A program made the translations under genes and the position numbers. Below, piece by piece: positions 16,392 to 26,970 of a DNA stretch of 64,000 nucleotides (its first letter is position 1; every line of letters starts with the position of its first letter). Source of the DNA: Lutibacter agarilyticus (lineage in GTDB: Bacteria; Bacteroidota; Bacteroidia; Flavobacteriales; Flavobacteriaceae). The notes under the pieces were generated by a model. That model searched no databases. It was not told where the DNA came from and saw only the letters and a list, made by a program, of their open reading frames with translations. The DNA lies in assembly GCF_900188235.1 (NCBI RefSeq), contig NZ_FZNT01000009.1:62001-126000 (forward strand). Direction: 5' to 3'.

Positions 16392-18515
16392 ATGCTTTTG
16401 AAAGAAACTCAAGAAAAATTAATTCCAACATTAAAAACCTATTTTGGTTACGATAGTTTTCGTGATCAACAACAGCAAATAGTAGAATCTGTTTTGTCTA
16501 AAAATGATAATTTAGTAATTATGCCAACAGGTGGAGGTAAATCTATTTGTTTTCAATTACCTGCATTATTATTTGAAGGTTTAACCTTGGTTATTTCTCC
16601 GTTAATAGCTTTAATGAAAGATCAGGTGGATGGCTTAAAAGCGAACGGAATTGAAGCCGATTTTTTTAATAGCAGTCAGGAAAGTATTGAGCAAGCTATT
16701 ATTTTTGAGAAGGTTTTTCAGAAGGAATTAAAGTTATTATATGTTGCTCCAGAGAGTTTGTCTTTGTTGGAAAATATTTTAAACGAAGATTATATTAGCT
16801 GTATTGCTATTGATGAAGCGCATTGTATTTCTTCTTGGGGTCACGATTTTAGACCTTCGTATCAGCAACTTGGGTTTTTAAAACAATCGTTACCAAATAC
16901 ACCAATTATAGCATTAACAGCAACCGCTGATAAAGCTACACGAGCCGATATTTTAGAGCAGTTAAGTATTCCTTCAGCAACACAATTTATTTCTTCTTTT
17001 GATCGAAAAAATATTGAATTAGAAGTGCGCCCAGCAAACGATAGGTTGTCTCAAATAATTAAATTTATAAGAAAACAACCAAACGAGTCGGGAATTATTT
17101 ATTGTTTAAGTAGAAAAGGAACAGAGCAAACTGCTGCTAAATTACAACAAAATGGAATTGATGCAGCAGCTTATCATGCGGGTTTGAATTTTGTAGAACG
17201 TTCTAAAACACAAGAAGATTTTATTTACGATAAAACAAAGGTAGTTTGTGCAACTGTTGCCTTTGGAATGGGGATTGATAAGTCAAATGTTCGTTGGGTA
17301 ATTCACTACAATATGCCAAAGAATATTGAAGGTTATTATCAAGAAATTGGACGTTGTGGAAGAGATGGAGTAGCAGCAAACGCCTTGTTATTTCATAGTT
17401 ATTCTGATGTAATTCAACTTCGGAAATTTATGAGTGGAGCTTCAAATGAAGAAGTACAAGCTGCCAAATTAGATAGAATGAAGCAGTTTTCAGAGGCAAC
17501 TACGTGCCGAAGAAAAATACTGTTGAGTTATTTTGGAGAGTTATTAGCTGAAAATTGTGGAAATTGTGATGTGTGTAAAAATCCGCCACAGTTTTTTAAC
17601 GGAACCATAATTGCGCAAAAAGCATTGTCGGTAATTACACGTTTAAAAGAATCAGAAGCTATTGGAACTGTGATTGATGTGTTGCGTGGAGCGCACAATG
17701 CTACTGTTTTAGAAAAAGGCTACGATCAATTAAAATCGCACGGGGTAGGAAGTGAAATTTCTTGGAGAGATTGGCAGCAATATCTAATTCAATTAACAAA
17801 CCAAGGATATTGCGAAATAGCGTTTCATAAAAACAATGCATTGCAATTAACCGATTTTTCTAAAAAAGTATTGTTTGAAGGAGAGCAAGTAAATTTAACA
17901 CGTCCGGTAGCATTTAAAGAACAACCAACAGTTGATAAAAAAGCAAAAACAGCAAGAGTAGCAAAACCTAAAAAGGATTCATTATTTGAGCGTTTACGAA
18001 AATTACGTCAAGAAATTGCGTTGGCTGAAAATATACCAGCTTACTTGGTGTTTAGTGATGCCGCGTTGAAAGAAATGGAAAGAGCACGTCCAATGAGTGA
18101 ATCAGACTTCTTAGAAATTAGTGGTGTTGGTCAGCGTAAATTAGAAGTGTATGGTGAAGATTTTATTGCTGAAATTGTTGCTTTTTCAAACGAAAAAATA
18201 AAAACTCGCAAAAAGAAAGATACACATAAAGTAACCTACGAATTGTATAAAGAAGGACTGACAATTGATGAAATTGCTGAGAAACGAAAACTAAAATCGA
18301 CGACTATTTTTTCGCATTTAGCAAAATTATATACCGATGGAAAACCTATTGAAATTTACGATTTTGTAACCAAAGAAGAGGTTGAAAAAGTACGATTGGC
18401 AAAAGATGAATTAGAAAGTCCACCGGCTTTAAAACCGTATTACGAGCATTTAAATGCAGAAATTGAGTATTTTAAAATTCGTTTAGCTTTAACGATTCTT
18501 GAAAATAATGGCTAA
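16392..18515 (+). CDS. recQ: ATP-dependent DNA helicase RecQ
   Basis: 707 residues. It has helicase motifs GGGKSICFQLPA (I), DEAHCISSWGHDFRP (II), ATADKATRADI (III), and QEIGRCGRDG (VI), then the zinc-binding RQC part (CRRKILLSYFGE with CGNCDVC), a winged-helix region and an HRDC domain (about 530-600). A further C-terminal helix-turn-helix-like segment (TIDEIAEKRKLKSTTIFSHL) is as in many Bacteroidota RecQ proteins. It unwinds DNA in recombination repair. The stop directly abuts the stop of the convergent Lrp gene with no room for a terminator. Confidence 0.95.
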   Translation: MLLKETQEKLIPTLKTYFGYDSFRDQQQQIVESVLSKNDNLVIMPTGGGKSICFQLPALLFEGLTLVISPLIALMKDQVDGLKANGIEADFFNSSQESIEQAIIFEKVFQKELKLLYVAPESLSLLENILNEDYISCIAIDEAHCISSWGHDFRPSYQQLGFLKQSLPNTPIIALTATADKATRADILEQLSIPSATQFISSFDRKNIELEVRPANDRLSQIIKFIRKQPNESGIIYCLSRKGTEQTAAKLQQNGIDAAAYHAGLNFVERSKTQEDFIYDKTKVVCATVAFGMGIDKSNVRWVIHYNMPKNIEGYYQEIGRCGRDGVAANALLFHSYSDVIQLRKFMSGASNEEVQAAKLDRMKQFSEATTCRRKILLSYFGELLAENCGNCDVCKNPPQFFNGTIIAQKALSVITRLKESEAIGTVIDVLRGAHNATVLEKGYDQLKSHGVGSEISWRDWQQYLIQLTNQGYCEIAFHKNNALQLTDFSKKVLFEGEQVNLTRPVAFKEQPTVDKKAKTARVAKPKKDSLFERLRKLRQEIALAENIPAYLVFSDAALKEMERARPMSESDFLEISGVGQRKLEVYGEDFIAEIVAFSNEKIKTRKKKDTHKVTYELYKEGLTIDEIAEKRKLKSTTIFSHLAKLYTDGKPIEIYDFVTKEEVEKVRLAKDELESPPALKPYYEHLNAEIEYFKIRLALTILENNG

Positions 18516-18965
18516 TTATAAATGAATCCTTTTTATTAAAGGATTGTTTTCTACAATATTTGAAAGTACAATATGGGTTCTGGTTTCACCGTAGGTAATT
18601 AGTTGATCTATAAATTGTTCTAGGTGTTTTTGATTGTTTAAAACAACTTCCATTACAATATTTTCATTTCCTGTAATACGGTAACAATTTACCACTTCAG
18701 AAAATGATGAAACGGTGCTAATAAAAGGTTTTAAACGGCCCATAAAAGCTCTTAATGTAATAATAGCCTTTAATTGATGCCCTGTTTCAAAATGCGAAAC
18801 TTTTGCATGGTACCCTTCAATAATCCCTGCATCTTCCATCTTTTTAATCCGTTCAGCAACCGCAGGAGAAGTAATGCCTACTTGCCTTGCAATTTCAGTA
18901 TTTGATTGTCTTGCATTTTGTTGCAAACAATCTAAAATTTTCCAACTTATGGTATCTAGCTTCAT
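18516..18965 (-). CDS. Lrp/AsnC-family transcriptional regulator
   Basis: 149 residues: N-terminal helix-turn-helix (about 1-55, NARQSNTEIARQVGITSPAVAERIKKME) and C-terminal RAM ligand-binding domain (about 60-145). Members sense amino acids such as leucine. The regulated genes are not evident. It is convergent with recQ, the stop codons being adjacent, so the 3' ends of both transcripts must overlap. Confidence 0.9.
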   Translation of the reverse strand: MKLDTISWKILDCLQQNARQSNTEIARQVGITSPAVAERIKKMEDAGIIEGYHAKVSHFETGHQLKAIITLRAFMGRLKPFISTVSSFSEVVNCYRITGNENIVMEVVLNNQKHLEQFIDQLITYGETRTHIVLSNIVENNPLIKRIHL

Positions 18966-19083
18966 TTCTATAGAATTATTTGGTAAATATATTAATATTT
19001 AAAGATAAATATAGTTTTTGCTTTAAATATTAAATGCGAGATTGAGTTTTCCGAAGTAATTTTATAGCACCAGAATACTAGTT

Positions 19084-19482
19084 ATGTTAATCACAGGAAA
19101 TAAAGATTTAAATCACTCGATCATTTATCAAAAATCTATTGATATTTTTAAGCTGTCACGAAGTGTTGCGTCTTATGTTACCGATGATAAAGATGTAATT
19201 TCAATGTATAATTCAGGTGAAAGGGTGGATAATTATGCCGATAATTTGATAATGAACGCCTTAAAATTAGTTCCAAAAGTTGTTGAGACTGAAACGCAAG
19301 AAAGTCCGTCAAAAAAATTAAGGTATGCAAAATCATTACGCTTTTTTATTGATAGGTTGTACCAAGATTGTTTGCATTTAGAAGGTTCTAGAATTCACGG
19401 GAAAGATTTTGTTCGCATGTTGCGTAAAGAATTGAAAAGTCTGCGAAAAATTCACAGACTTTATGTTAATTCTTTATTGTAG
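19084..19482 (+). CDS. Small helical protein, function unknown
   Basis: 132 residues, predicted almost fully helical with a basic C-terminus (RMLRKELKSLRKIHRLYVNSLL). It resembles the loose group called four-helix bundle proteins in Bacteroidota, often without known function, but no diagnostic motif is seen. It is preceded by a free-standing promoter region and is convergent with icmF, only 16 nt from its stop. Confidence 0.6.
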   Translation: MLITGNKDLNHSIIYQKSIDIFKLSRSVASYVTDDKDVISMYNSGERVDNYADNLIMNALKLVPKVVETETQESPSKKLRYAKSLRFFIDRLYQDCLHLEGSRIHGKDFVRMLRKELKSLRKIHRLYVNSLL

Positions 19483-19498
19483 TTTTTTAAAATAAGAG

Positions 19499-22400
19499 TT
19501 ACATATTTCGTCTATATTCGCCTCCAACTTCAAATAAAGCGGCTGTAATTTCACCAATAGAACACACTTTACAAACTTCCATTAATTGCTCAAACATATT
19601 TTCATTTCGAATTGCTTTTTCTTTTAGCATTGAAATTTGTTGTGCAGATGTATCACTATTTCCCTTGTTTAAATTTTCAACAACTTTAATTTGATATTGT
19701 TTTTCCTGCTCAGTTGCTCTAATTACTTCTTGAGGTAAAATTGTAGGAGATCCTTTACTGCTTAAAAAAGTGTTTACGCCAATTATTGGAAAATCGCCAT
19801 TGTGTTTTAAGGTTTCGTAGTACAAACTTTCTTCTTGTATTTTACTGCGTTGGTACATAGTTTCCATAGCACCTAAAACACCGCCACGTTCGTTAATTCT
19901 ATCAAATTCCGCATATACAGCTTCTTCAACTAAATCGGTTAATTTTTCAATAATAAAAGCGCCTTGAATTGGATTTTCGTTTTGTGTTAAGCCTAATTCT
20001 TTGTTGATAATTAATTGAATTGCCATTGCCCTGCGCACACTTTCCTCAGTTGGTGTAGTAATGGCTTCATCATAAGCATTGGTGTGTAAACTGTTGCAGT
20101 TATCATAAATTGCATACAAAGCCTGTAGGGTTGTTCTGATATCGTTGAAATCTATTTCTTGTGCATGCAAACTTCTACCTGAAGTTTGAATATGATATTT
20201 CAACATTTGAGCGCGTGCATTTGCTTGGTATTTGTTTTTCATGGCTTTTGCCCAAATTTTACGCGCAACTCTTCCAATTACTGCATATTCAGCATCAATT
20301 CCATTTGAAAAGAAGAACGATAAATTAGGGCCAAATTTATTGATATCCATGCCTCTTGAAAGATAATATTCTACATACGTAAATCCGTTGGCCAAGGTAA
20401 AAGCTAGTTGCGAAATTGGATTGGCGCCAGCTTCAGCAATATGATATCCAGAAATGGACACCGAATAAAAATTGCGAACATTATTTTGTATGAAATATTC
20501 CTGAACATCGCCCATTAAACGCAAGGCAAATTCAGTTGAAAAAATACAGGTGTTTTGTGCTTGGTCTTCTTTTAAAATATCAGCTTGTACCGTACCTCTT
20601 ACTTTTGAAATGGTTTCACTTTTTATTTTTTGATACACTTCCGAAGGTAAAACTTCATCACCCGTAACACCTAATAGAAATAAGCCTAATCCGTTATTTC
20701 CTTCAGGTAAATTACCTTGATAAGCAGGTCTTTCAATTCCTTTTTTGTTATAAATTGAAGTTATTTTTGCTTCAACTTCAGTTGCTAGGTTATTTTCAAT
20801 AATATATTTTTCACATTCTTGGTCAATAGCAGCATTCATAAAAAAGGCGAGCATCATTGGAGCCGGACCATTAATTGTCATGGAGACCGAAGTCATAGGA
20901 TTTGTTAAGTCGAACCCTGAATACAATTTTTTAGCATCATCTAAACAGCAAATTGAAACTCCAGCATTTCCAATTTTCCCGTAAATATCAGGTCTACTTT
21001 TTGGATCATTACCATATAAGGTAACAGAATCAAAAGCGGTTGATAAGCGTTTAGCCTTCATTCCTAAACTTACATAATGAAAACGGCGGTTTGTGCGTTC
21101 GGGACCGCCTTCGCCAGCAAACATTCTTGTTGGATCTTCACCTGTTCTTTTAAATGGAAATAATCCAGCAGTGTAAGGGAATTCTCCCGGAACATTTTCT
21201 TCTAAACTCCAATATAAAATGTCACCCCAAGCTTCGTATTTTGGCAATGCTATTTTTGGAATTTGAAGGTGAGAAAGTGATTCGCTATGTGTTTTTATCT
21301 GAATTTCTTTGTCTCTAACTTTATAAGTATAAACATCATTTTTATAGGATTGTTTTTTTGCTTCCCAGTTTAAAATAATATTCCAATTGTGCGGATTTAA
21401 ATCCATTTTAACCTTCGAGAATTCAGATATTAATAAATTTAGAAAGTCACTATTTTTGTCAGGCTGAGCTTGTCGAAGTCTAACTTCATCTAAACCAAAC
21501 TTCGACAGGCTCAGTTTGACAGCTGAAACACTTTCAATCGTTTTATAAATTCCATACAATTTTTGAGCAACTTCCTTTTGCGTTAAACTAGCTTTGTTAT
21601 ACGCCCTGTTGTTTTCTGTGATTTCAGATAAATAACGCGTTCTATTTGGTGGAATTATAAATTGCTGTTCTTTATGTGTAGAAGAGAGTTTGAATGAACT
21701 TTTAAAATTAACAGCCGCTTTTTCGTTTAATTTTTGAATGATAACTGTATATAATTCATTGGTACCAGGATCGTTAAATTGTGATGCAATGGTGCCGTAG
21801 ACAGGCATATAATTTACATTTTCATCCCATAAATTGTTGTTACGTTGGTATTGTTTTTTTATAGCTCGTAAGGCATCTAAAGCGCCACGTTTGTCAAATT
21901 TATTAAGCGCAATAATATCGGCAAAATCAATCATATCAATTTTTTCCAATTGTGTTGCAGCACCGTATTCAGGAGTCATTACATACAAAGAAACGTCTGA
22001 ATGTTCTATGATTTCAGTATCACTTTGCCCAATTCCTGATGTTTCTAAAATAACCAAATCATAACCAGCGATTTTTAAAATGGCAACAGCATCACTTACG
22101 TGTTTTGACAATGCTAAATTAGATTGACGTGTTGCTAGTGAACGCATATAAACTCGATCGTTTTTTATGGCATTCATTCTAATTCTATCGCCCAATAAGG
22201 CGCCACCTGTTTTTCGTTTTGTGGGGTCTACAGAAATAATTCCAATGGTTTTTTTAGGGAAATCAATTAAAAAGCGTCGTACAATTTCATCAATGGTTGA
22301 AGATTTTCCTGAACCGCCAGTTCCTGTAATTCCCAATACAGGTACAGAAGATTTATGAGCTAATTCTCTTATTTCTGAAATGAATTCAATATGTTTTTTT

Positions 22401-22930
22401 GAAAAATTTTCAGCTGCTGAAATTGATGTAGCAAGTTGTAAGGGATTTTTATTTTTTAAATCTGTAACCTTAAAATCTATAATTTCTCCAGTTGCAAAAT
22501 CGCAACGCTCAACCATATCATTAATCATACCTTGCAATCCCATTTTTCGTCCATCATCTGGTGAATAAATTCTGGTAATTCCATAATCCATTAATTCTTG
22601 AATTTCTTCAGGAAGAATTACGCCACCACCGCCACCAAATAGTTTTATGTTTGAAGCACCTTTTTCTTGTAATAGATCAAACATATATTTAAAATATTCG
22701 GTATGCCCGCCTTGGTACGAGGTAATTGCAATAGCGTTGGCATCTTCTTGAATAGCGCAATTCACAACTTCTTCAACACTTCTATCATGCCCTAAGTGAA
22801 TAACTTCAACACCTGTAGCCTGAATAATTCTTCGCATAATATTTATAGCGGCATCATGGCCGTCAAATAGCGAAGCAGCAGTTACAACTCGTACTTTATG
22901 GTTGGATTTGTAAGGTTTAATTTTTTCCAT
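19499..22930 (-). CDS. icmF: IcmF-type fused acyl-CoA mutase with GTPase chaperone domain
   Basis: 1,143 residues. Domain order is B12-binding (about 10-140, [12 protein letters not shown] with D23-G-H25), MeaB-type G-protein chaperone (about 195-420, P-loop G203-S210 [10 protein letters not shown]), linker, and mutase TIM barrel with the segment [28 protein letters not shown]. This order and segment are those of IcmF, which interconverts isobutyryl-CoA and n-butyryl-CoA (some forms act on isovaleryl/pivalyl-CoA). They differ from plain methylmalonyl-CoA mutase. The linker contains an in-frame palindromic repeat, residues about 471-491, read as [20 protein letters not shown]. No cobalamin riboswitch is seen upstream. 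The start is the only ATG near the domain boundary. Confidence 0.88.
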   Translation of the reverse strand: MEKIKPYKSNHKVRVVTAASLFDGHDAAINIMRRIIQATGVEVIHLGHDRSVEEVVNCAIQEDANAIAITSYQGGHTEYFKYMFDLLQEKGASNIKLFGGGGGVILPEEIQELMDYGITRIYSPDDGRKMGLQGMINDMVERCDFATGEIIDFKVTDLKNKNPLQLATSISAAENFSKKHIEFISEIRELAHKSSVPVLGITGTGGSGKSSTIDEIVRRFLIDFPKKTIGIISVDPTKRKTGGALLGDRIRMNAIKNDRVYMRSLATRQSNLALSKHVSDAVAILKIAGYDLVILETSGIGQSDTEIIEHSDVSLYVMTPEYGAATQLEKIDMIDFADIIALNKFDKRGALDALRAIKKQYQRNNNLWDENVNYMPVYGTIASQFNDPGTNELYTVIIQKLNEKAAVNFKSSFKLSSTHKEQQFIIPPNRTRYLSEITENNRAYNKASLTQKEVAQKLYGIYKTIESVSAVKLSLSKFGLDEVRLRQAQPDKNSDFLNLLISEFSKVKMDLNPHNWNIILNWEAKKQSYKNDVYTYKVRDKEIQIKTHSESLSHLQIPKIALPKYEAWGDILYWSLEENVPGEFPYTAGLFPFKRTGEDPTRMFAGEGGPERTNRRFHYVSLGMKAKRLSTAFDSVTLYGNDPKSRPDIYGKIGNAGVSICCLDDAKKLYSGFDLTNPMTSVSMTINGPAPMMLAFFMNAAIDQECEKYIIENNLATEVEAKITSIYNKKGIERPAYQGNLPEGNNGLGLFLLGVTGDEVLPSEVYQKIKSETISKVRGTVQADILKEDQAQNTCIFSTEFALRLMGDVQEYFIQNNVRNFYSVSISGYHIAEAGANPISQLAFTLANGFTYVEYYLSRGMDINKFGPNLSFFFSNGIDAEYAVIGRVARKIWAKAMKNKYQANARAQMLKYHIQTSGRSLHAQEIDFNDIRTTLQALYAIYDNCNSLHTNAYDEAITTPTEESVRRAMAIQLIINKELGLTQNENPIQGAFIIEKLTDLVEEAVYAEFDRINERGGVLGAMETMYQRSKIQEESLYYETLKHNGDFPIIGVNTFLSSKGSPTILPQEVIRATEQEKQYQIKVVENLNKGNSDTSAQQISMLKEKAIRNENMFEQLMEVCKVCSIGEITAALFEVGGEYRRNM
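21458..21520. repeat. Palindromic repeat inserted in icmF
   Basis: Two 21-nt arms (21458-21478 and 21500-21520) are inverted copies with three mismatches, separated by 21 nt. The shared core is CTGAGCNTGTCGAAG. The whole element is 63 nt, a multiple of three, so the icmF frame stays open. A near-identical single arm lies at 5893-5913. It falls in the linker between the GTPase and mutase domains. Confidence 0.8.
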
Positions 22931-23044
22931 TTCGTAAAATTAGCTAGCATTATACATGCAATTTATGAAATTTTTAAAAATATACAGTGTTTTTTGTAAA
23001 ATACATAACATTTTGAAAAATGAAAATACCGTCTCAATTTTTAG

Positions 23045-23052
23045 TATTTTTG
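23045..23052 (+). promoter_or_regulatory. Candidate -7 box for purU
   Basis: TATTTTTG fits TAnnTTTG and ends 20 nt before the purU ATG. A TTG 29 nt upstream is too distant to count as a standard -33 element. Confidence 0.35.
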
Positions 23053-23072
23053 TCGACTAATTTATATTAAAA

Positions 23073-23927
23073 ATGAAAAGGATCACCATTCTAATAAATT
23101 GTAAGGATAGTAAAGGGATTATTGCTTCAGTAACCAACTTTATTCATCAGCAAAGCGGTAATATTACCTATATAGACCAACATGTTGATAGGGTTGATGA
23201 TATGTTTTTTATGAGATTGGAATGTGAATTTTCAGCAAAAGTCTTTTCATTAAAAGTTTTTAAAAATATTTTTTCTGAAGTAATTGGTAAAAAGTTTGAG
23301 ATGAATTGGCAATTACACGATTCAGACTCAAAACCAAAAATGGCCATTTTTGTTTCTAAATACGAACATTGTTTGTACGATATTTTGAGTAGATACAGTT
23401 CAAATGAATTAGAGGTTGAAATTCCTTTAATTATTAGTAATCATCCAAATTTAGAGCACATTGCAAAATCGTTCAATATTCCTTATTTCTGTATAAAAGT
23501 AACAAAAGATACTAAGCAGCAAGCAGAAGACGAGCAGTTACGTTTGTTAAAAGAACACAGTATAGATTTTATTGTTTTGGCGAGGTATATGCAAATTATT
23601 TCACCAAAATTAATTGAAGTATATAAAGATAAAATAATTAATATTCACCATTCATTTTTACCTGCATTTCCTGGAGCAAAACCTTATCATTCAGCTTATG
23701 AGAGAGGTGTTAAAATTATTGGAGCTACTAGTCATTATGTTACTGAAGATTTAGATGAAGGACCAATTATTGAGCAAGATATAACTCGTGTTTCGCATAC
23801 ACACACTATTAAAGATTTTATTTTAAAAGGACGAGATTTAGAGAAAATAGTGCTTTCTAGAGCGTTAAAATTACATACAAAGCGAAAAGTAATGGTGTCT
23901 AATAATAAGACTGTTGTGTTTACTTAA
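23073..23927 (+). CDS. purU: Formyltetrahydrofolate deformylase
   Basis: 284 residues: N-terminal ACT domain (about 3-80) and a formyltransferase-like C-terminal domain with NIHHSFLPAFPGAKPYHSAYERG and ATSHYVTEDLDEGPIIEQD, which hold the catalytic Asn, His and Asp of this family. It hydrolyses 10-formyl-THF to formate and THF, balancing one-carbon pools and feeding formate to purine synthesis. It stands alone, transcribed away from icmF. Confidence 0.92.
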   Translation: MKRITILINCKDSKGIIASVTNFIHQQSGNITYIDQHVDRVDDMFFMRLECEFSAKVFSLKVFKNIFSEVIGKKFEMNWQLHDSDSKPKMAIFVSKYEHCLYDILSRYSSNELEVEIPLIISNHPNLEHIAKSFNIPYFCIKVTKDTKQQAEDEQLRLLKEHSIDFIVLARYMQIISPKLIEVYKDKIINIHHSFLPAFPGAKPYHSAYERGVKIIGATSHYVTEDLDEGPIIEQDITRVSHTHTIKDFILKGRDLEKIVLSRALKLHTKRKVMVSNNKTVVFT

Positions 23928-23940
23928 TAGTAATAAAAAC

Positions 23941-23979
23941 AATTACAGTATATTTGTAATTATAGAAATTACTGTAATT
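23941..23979. promoter_or_regulatory. Inverted repeat around a promoter box upstream of hutU
   Basis: Perfect 10-nt arms AATTACAGTA (23941-23950) and TACTGTAATT (23970-23979) flank TATATTTG (23949-23956), a TAnnTTTG match. Such a palindrome over a promoter is a plausible operator for hutU; it could also be the purU terminator, though no T-run follows. Confidence 0.4.
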
Positions 23980-24100
23980 TGGATACTAGGCACTTTTCAT
24001 ATAAAATTCAAATAAACGGCACTCACTTTAGAGTTGATATTCGCTACCCATAGATTTAGGTTTAGTTACGAAAAACTTCCATTAACCTAAAATCTAACGT

Positions 24101-26146
24101 ATGACATTTAAAGAAGAAATTAAGCAAGGAATACCAACCGAGCTTCCTAAAATAAGACCTTACAATCAAGAAATAAATCACGCACCAAAACGCAAGGAAA
24201 TTCTTTCCAAGAACGAAAAAGAGCTGGCTTTAAAAAATGCATTGCGCTATTTTGATGAAAAACATCATACTGTTTTAGCTAAAGAATTTTTAAATGAGTT
24301 AAAAGAATACGGGCGTATATATATGTATCGTTTTCGTCCTCATTATAAAATGTACGCACGTCCAATAAATGAATATCCTGGGAAGTGCGACCAAGCAAAA
24401 GCCATTATGCATATGATTCAAAACAATTTGGATCCTGTTGTTGCTCAACATCCTCATGAATTAATTACTTATGGAGGTAATGGTGCTGTTTTTCAAAACT
24501 GGGTACAATATATATTGATAATGCAGTATTTAAGTGAAATGACTGAAGAGCAAACACTGGCTGTTTATTCTGGACACCCAATGGGTTTATTTCCTTCGCA
24601 TAAAAATGCACCAAGAGTGGTAGTTACAAACGGAATGATGATTCCAAATTATAGCAAGCCTGATGATTGGGAAAAATACAATGCTCTGGGAGTTACGCAA
24701 TATGGGCAAATGACGGCAGGAAGCTATATGTATATTGGACCGCAAGGAATTGTGCATGGAACAACAATAACAGTACTAAATGCAGGTAGAAAAATTGCAA
24801 AACATGGAGAGGATTTGGCAGGGAAGTTGTTTTTAACCTCGGGTTTAGGTGGTATGAGTGGTGCACAACCAAAAGCAGGAAACATTGCAGGTTGTATTAC
24901 CGTTTGTGCTGAAGTAAATCCTAAAATCACAGAAATTCGATTGTCTCAAGGTTGGATTGATGAGAAATTTACAGATTTAAATAAATTAAGTGCAAGAGTT
25001 AAAAGAGCAAAAGAAAACAAGGAAGTGGTCTCAATTGCATTTTTAGGAAATATAGTTGAGGTTTGGGAGAAATTTGCTGAGGAAAATATGTATGTAGATT
25101 TAGGTTCTGATCAAACTTCGTTACACAATCCGTGGGCTGGAGGGTATTATCCCGTAGGAATTTCTTTTGAAGAAGCAAATGAAATGATGGCTACAAATCC
25201 TGAATTGTTTAAAGAAAAAGTTCAGCAAAGTTTAAGAAGACAGGTTTTAGCAATTAATCAACATACAGAAAAAGGTACTTATTTTTTTGATTATGGAAAT
25301 GCATTTCTGTTAGAGGCTAGTAGAGCAGGAGCGGCAGTTTATAAAGATAGTGAAGGTGATTTTTACGCAGCTAGGGAATCAAAAATAGGTGATGAAGCTT
25401 TTGCCTATCCTAGTTATGTACAAGATATTATGGGACCAATGTGTTTTGATTATGGCTTTGGACCTTTTAGGTGGGTGTGTACAAGTGCTAATCCGTTAGA
25501 TTTAGAAAAGACAGATGCTATATCTTGTGCTGTTTTAGAAGAAATCATGAAAAAATCGCCTGTTGAAATTCAACAACAAATGGCTGATAATATTCAGTGG
25601 ATTAAAGGTGCTCAAGAAAATGAATTGGTTGTGGGATCTCAGGCTCGTATTCTATATGCCGATGCTGAAGGAAGAATGAAAATTGCAGAAGCATTTAACA
25701 ATGCTGTAAAAAATGGAATAATTTCAGCGCCCATTGTTTTAGGTCGAGATCATCATGATGTTTCGGGAACAGATTCTCCTTACCGTGAAACTTCAAATAT
25801 TTATGATGGTTCTAAATTCACGGCTGATATGGCAATTCAAAATGTAATAGGAGATAGTTTTAGAGGAGCTACTTGGGTTTCCATTCATAATGGTGGTGGA
25901 GTTGGATGGGGTGAAGTTATAAATGGAGGTTTTGGTATGGTTCTTGATGGTAGTATTGAAGTCGAAAAGCGTTTGAAAAGTATGCTTTTTTGGGATGTAA
26001 ATAATGGTATTGCCAGAAGAAATTGGGCTCGAAATGAAGGAGCTACTTTCGCTATTAAAAGAGCAATGGAAATGGAACCTAAATTAAAAGTTACATTGCC
26101 AAATTTAGTTGATGATACCTTGTTAAATGATTTGTTAAACTCTTAA
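24101..26146 (+). CDS. hutU: Urocanate hydratase
   Basis: 681 residues, the long urocanase form seen in Bacteroidota. The NAD-binding glycine-rich part (LTSGLGGMSGAQPKAGNIAGC) and the C-terminal GRDHHDVSGTDSPYRET and GGGVGWGEVINGGFGMVLDG segments are diagnostic. It converts urocanate to imidazolonepropionate in histidine breakdown. No other hut genes are in the window, which is unusual for proteobacteria but not rare in this phylum. A lipoprotein gene follows 12 nt downstream. Confidence 0.93.
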   Translation: MTFKEEIKQGIPTELPKIRPYNQEINHAPKRKEILSKNEKELALKNALRYFDEKHHTVLAKEFLNELKEYGRIYMYRFRPHYKMYARPINEYPGKCDQAKAIMHMIQNNLDPVVAQHPHELITYGGNGAVFQNWVQYILIMQYLSEMTEEQTLAVYSGHPMGLFPSHKNAPRVVVTNGMMIPNYSKPDDWEKYNALGVTQYGQMTAGSYMYIGPQGIVHGTTITVLNAGRKIAKHGEDLAGKLFLTSGLGGMSGAQPKAGNIAGCITVCAEVNPKITEIRLSQGWIDEKFTDLNKLSARVKRAKENKEVVSIAFLGNIVEVWEKFAEENMYVDLGSDQTSLHNPWAGGYYPVGISFEEANEMMATNPELFKEKVQQSLRRQVLAINQHTEKGTYFFDYGNAFLLEASRAGAAVYKDSEGDFYAARESKIGDEAFAYPSYVQDIMGPMCFDYGFGPFRWVCTSANPLDLEKTDAISCAVLEEIMKKSPVEIQQQMADNIQWIKGAQENELVVGSQARILYADAEGRMKIAEAFNNAVKNGIISAPIVLGRDHHDVSGTDSPYRETSNIYDGSKFTADMAIQNVIGDSFRGATWVSIHNGGGVGWGEVINGGFGMVLDGSIEVEKRLKSMLFWDVNNGIARRNWARNEGATFAIKRAMEMEPKLKVTLPNLVDDTLLNDLLNS

Positions 26147-26158
26147 AAATTAATTGAA

Positions 26159-26719
26159 ATGAAGGCCCTAAAATTAACATCATTGGTATTGCTATTTTTA
26201 ATTACCTCCTGTAACTCAATAAAGGTTGTTGCTGATTATGAAACAACAACAGATTTTTCGCAGTACAAAACATTTGCATTCTATAAAAAAGGAATTGATA
26301 AAGCTGAAATTTCAGATTTAGACAAACGAAGAATTTTAAAAGCGGTGGAAGCTGAATTATTAGCAAAAGGATTTACAAAATCAGAAAATCCTGATTTATT
26401 AGTAAATATTTTCACAAAATCAACAAGAAAAGTTGATGTAAATAACAATAATTTTGGTTACGGTTTTGGCGGTTACGGTTATCACGGTTGGTATCCGTGG
26501 TACTATGGTCCTAATTTTGGAACCACTATTTCCGAATATACAGAAGGAACTTTATTTGTAGATTTAATTGATGCAAATAAAAAAGAATTGGTTTGGCAAG
26601 GTATTGGAAGTGGAGGTTTAACAACTTCTGGAAATGTCGAAAAAAAAGAAGCTAGAATTAAAGAGTTTGTAGCTCAAATTATGGCACAATATCCACCAGC
26701 AGTAAAAGTTACGCCTTAA
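26159..26719 (+). CDS. DUF4136 lipoprotein
   Basis: 186 residues with a type II signal peptide (lipobox ITSC, Cys18) and the DUF4136 pattern: DYETTTDFSQYKTFAFY near the mature N-terminus and GTLFVDLIDANKKELVWQGIGSG near the C-terminus. A Gly/Tyr-rich stretch (about 100-122) lies between. It is probably anchored in the outer membrane; the function is unknown. It starts 12 nt after hutU and ends with a terminator at 26744-26772. Confidence 0.87.
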   Translation: MKALKLTSLVLLFLITSCNSIKVVADYETTTDFSQYKTFAFYKKGIDKAEISDLDKRRILKAVEAELLAKGFTKSENPDLLVNIFTKSTRKVDVNNNNFGYGFGGYGYHGWYPWYYGPNFGTTISEYTEGTLFVDLIDANKKELVWQGIGSGGLTTSGNVEKKEARIKEFVAQIMAQYPPAVKVTP

Positions 26720-26743
26720 GTTATAAAATTAGTATTGAATTAT

Positions 26744-26772
26744 AAAACGTTTTGATTTTTTCAGAACGTTTT
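26744..26772 (+). terminator. Terminator hairpin after the DUF4136 gene
   Basis: Arms AAAACGTTTTGA and TCAGAACGTTTT (12 nt, one G-U pair) with a T5 loop, followed by a T-run. It ends the hutU-DUF4136 unit; the next gene starts 15 nt later. Confidence 0.65.
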
Positions 26773-26787
26773 TTTTATATTCGCCAT

Positions 26788-26955
26788 ATGGAATTTAAAA
26801 AACCGATTCCTTTAGAGGAAGGAGATTACTACGTAAATGAACAAGGTTATCGTGTTTTTACGGAACAATACCATTTAAAAAGGGGGTATTGTTGTAAAAA
26901 TGGATGTAAACATTGTCCGTTTGGTTATGATAAAAAAACAGACACATTTAAATAA
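26788..26955 (+). CDS. DUF5522 small cysteine-rich protein
   Basis: 55 residues. The C-terminal YCCKNGCKHCPFGYD cluster with four cysteines is that of DUF5522 and suggests a metal site. ATG 26788 is preferred over an upstream TTG because the upstream codons lie in the terminator of the previous gene. The function is unknown. Confidence 0.75.
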   Translation: MEFKKPIPLEEGDYYVNEQGYRVFTEQYHLKRGYCCKNGCKHCPFGYDKKTDTFK

Positions 26956-26970
26956 TTAAAGCGAAAAAAA

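Noticed and set aside
22931-23072. Cobalamin riboswitch upstream of icmF
   Set aside because: The gap is 142 nt shared with divergent purU, and no B12-box-like sequence is seen.
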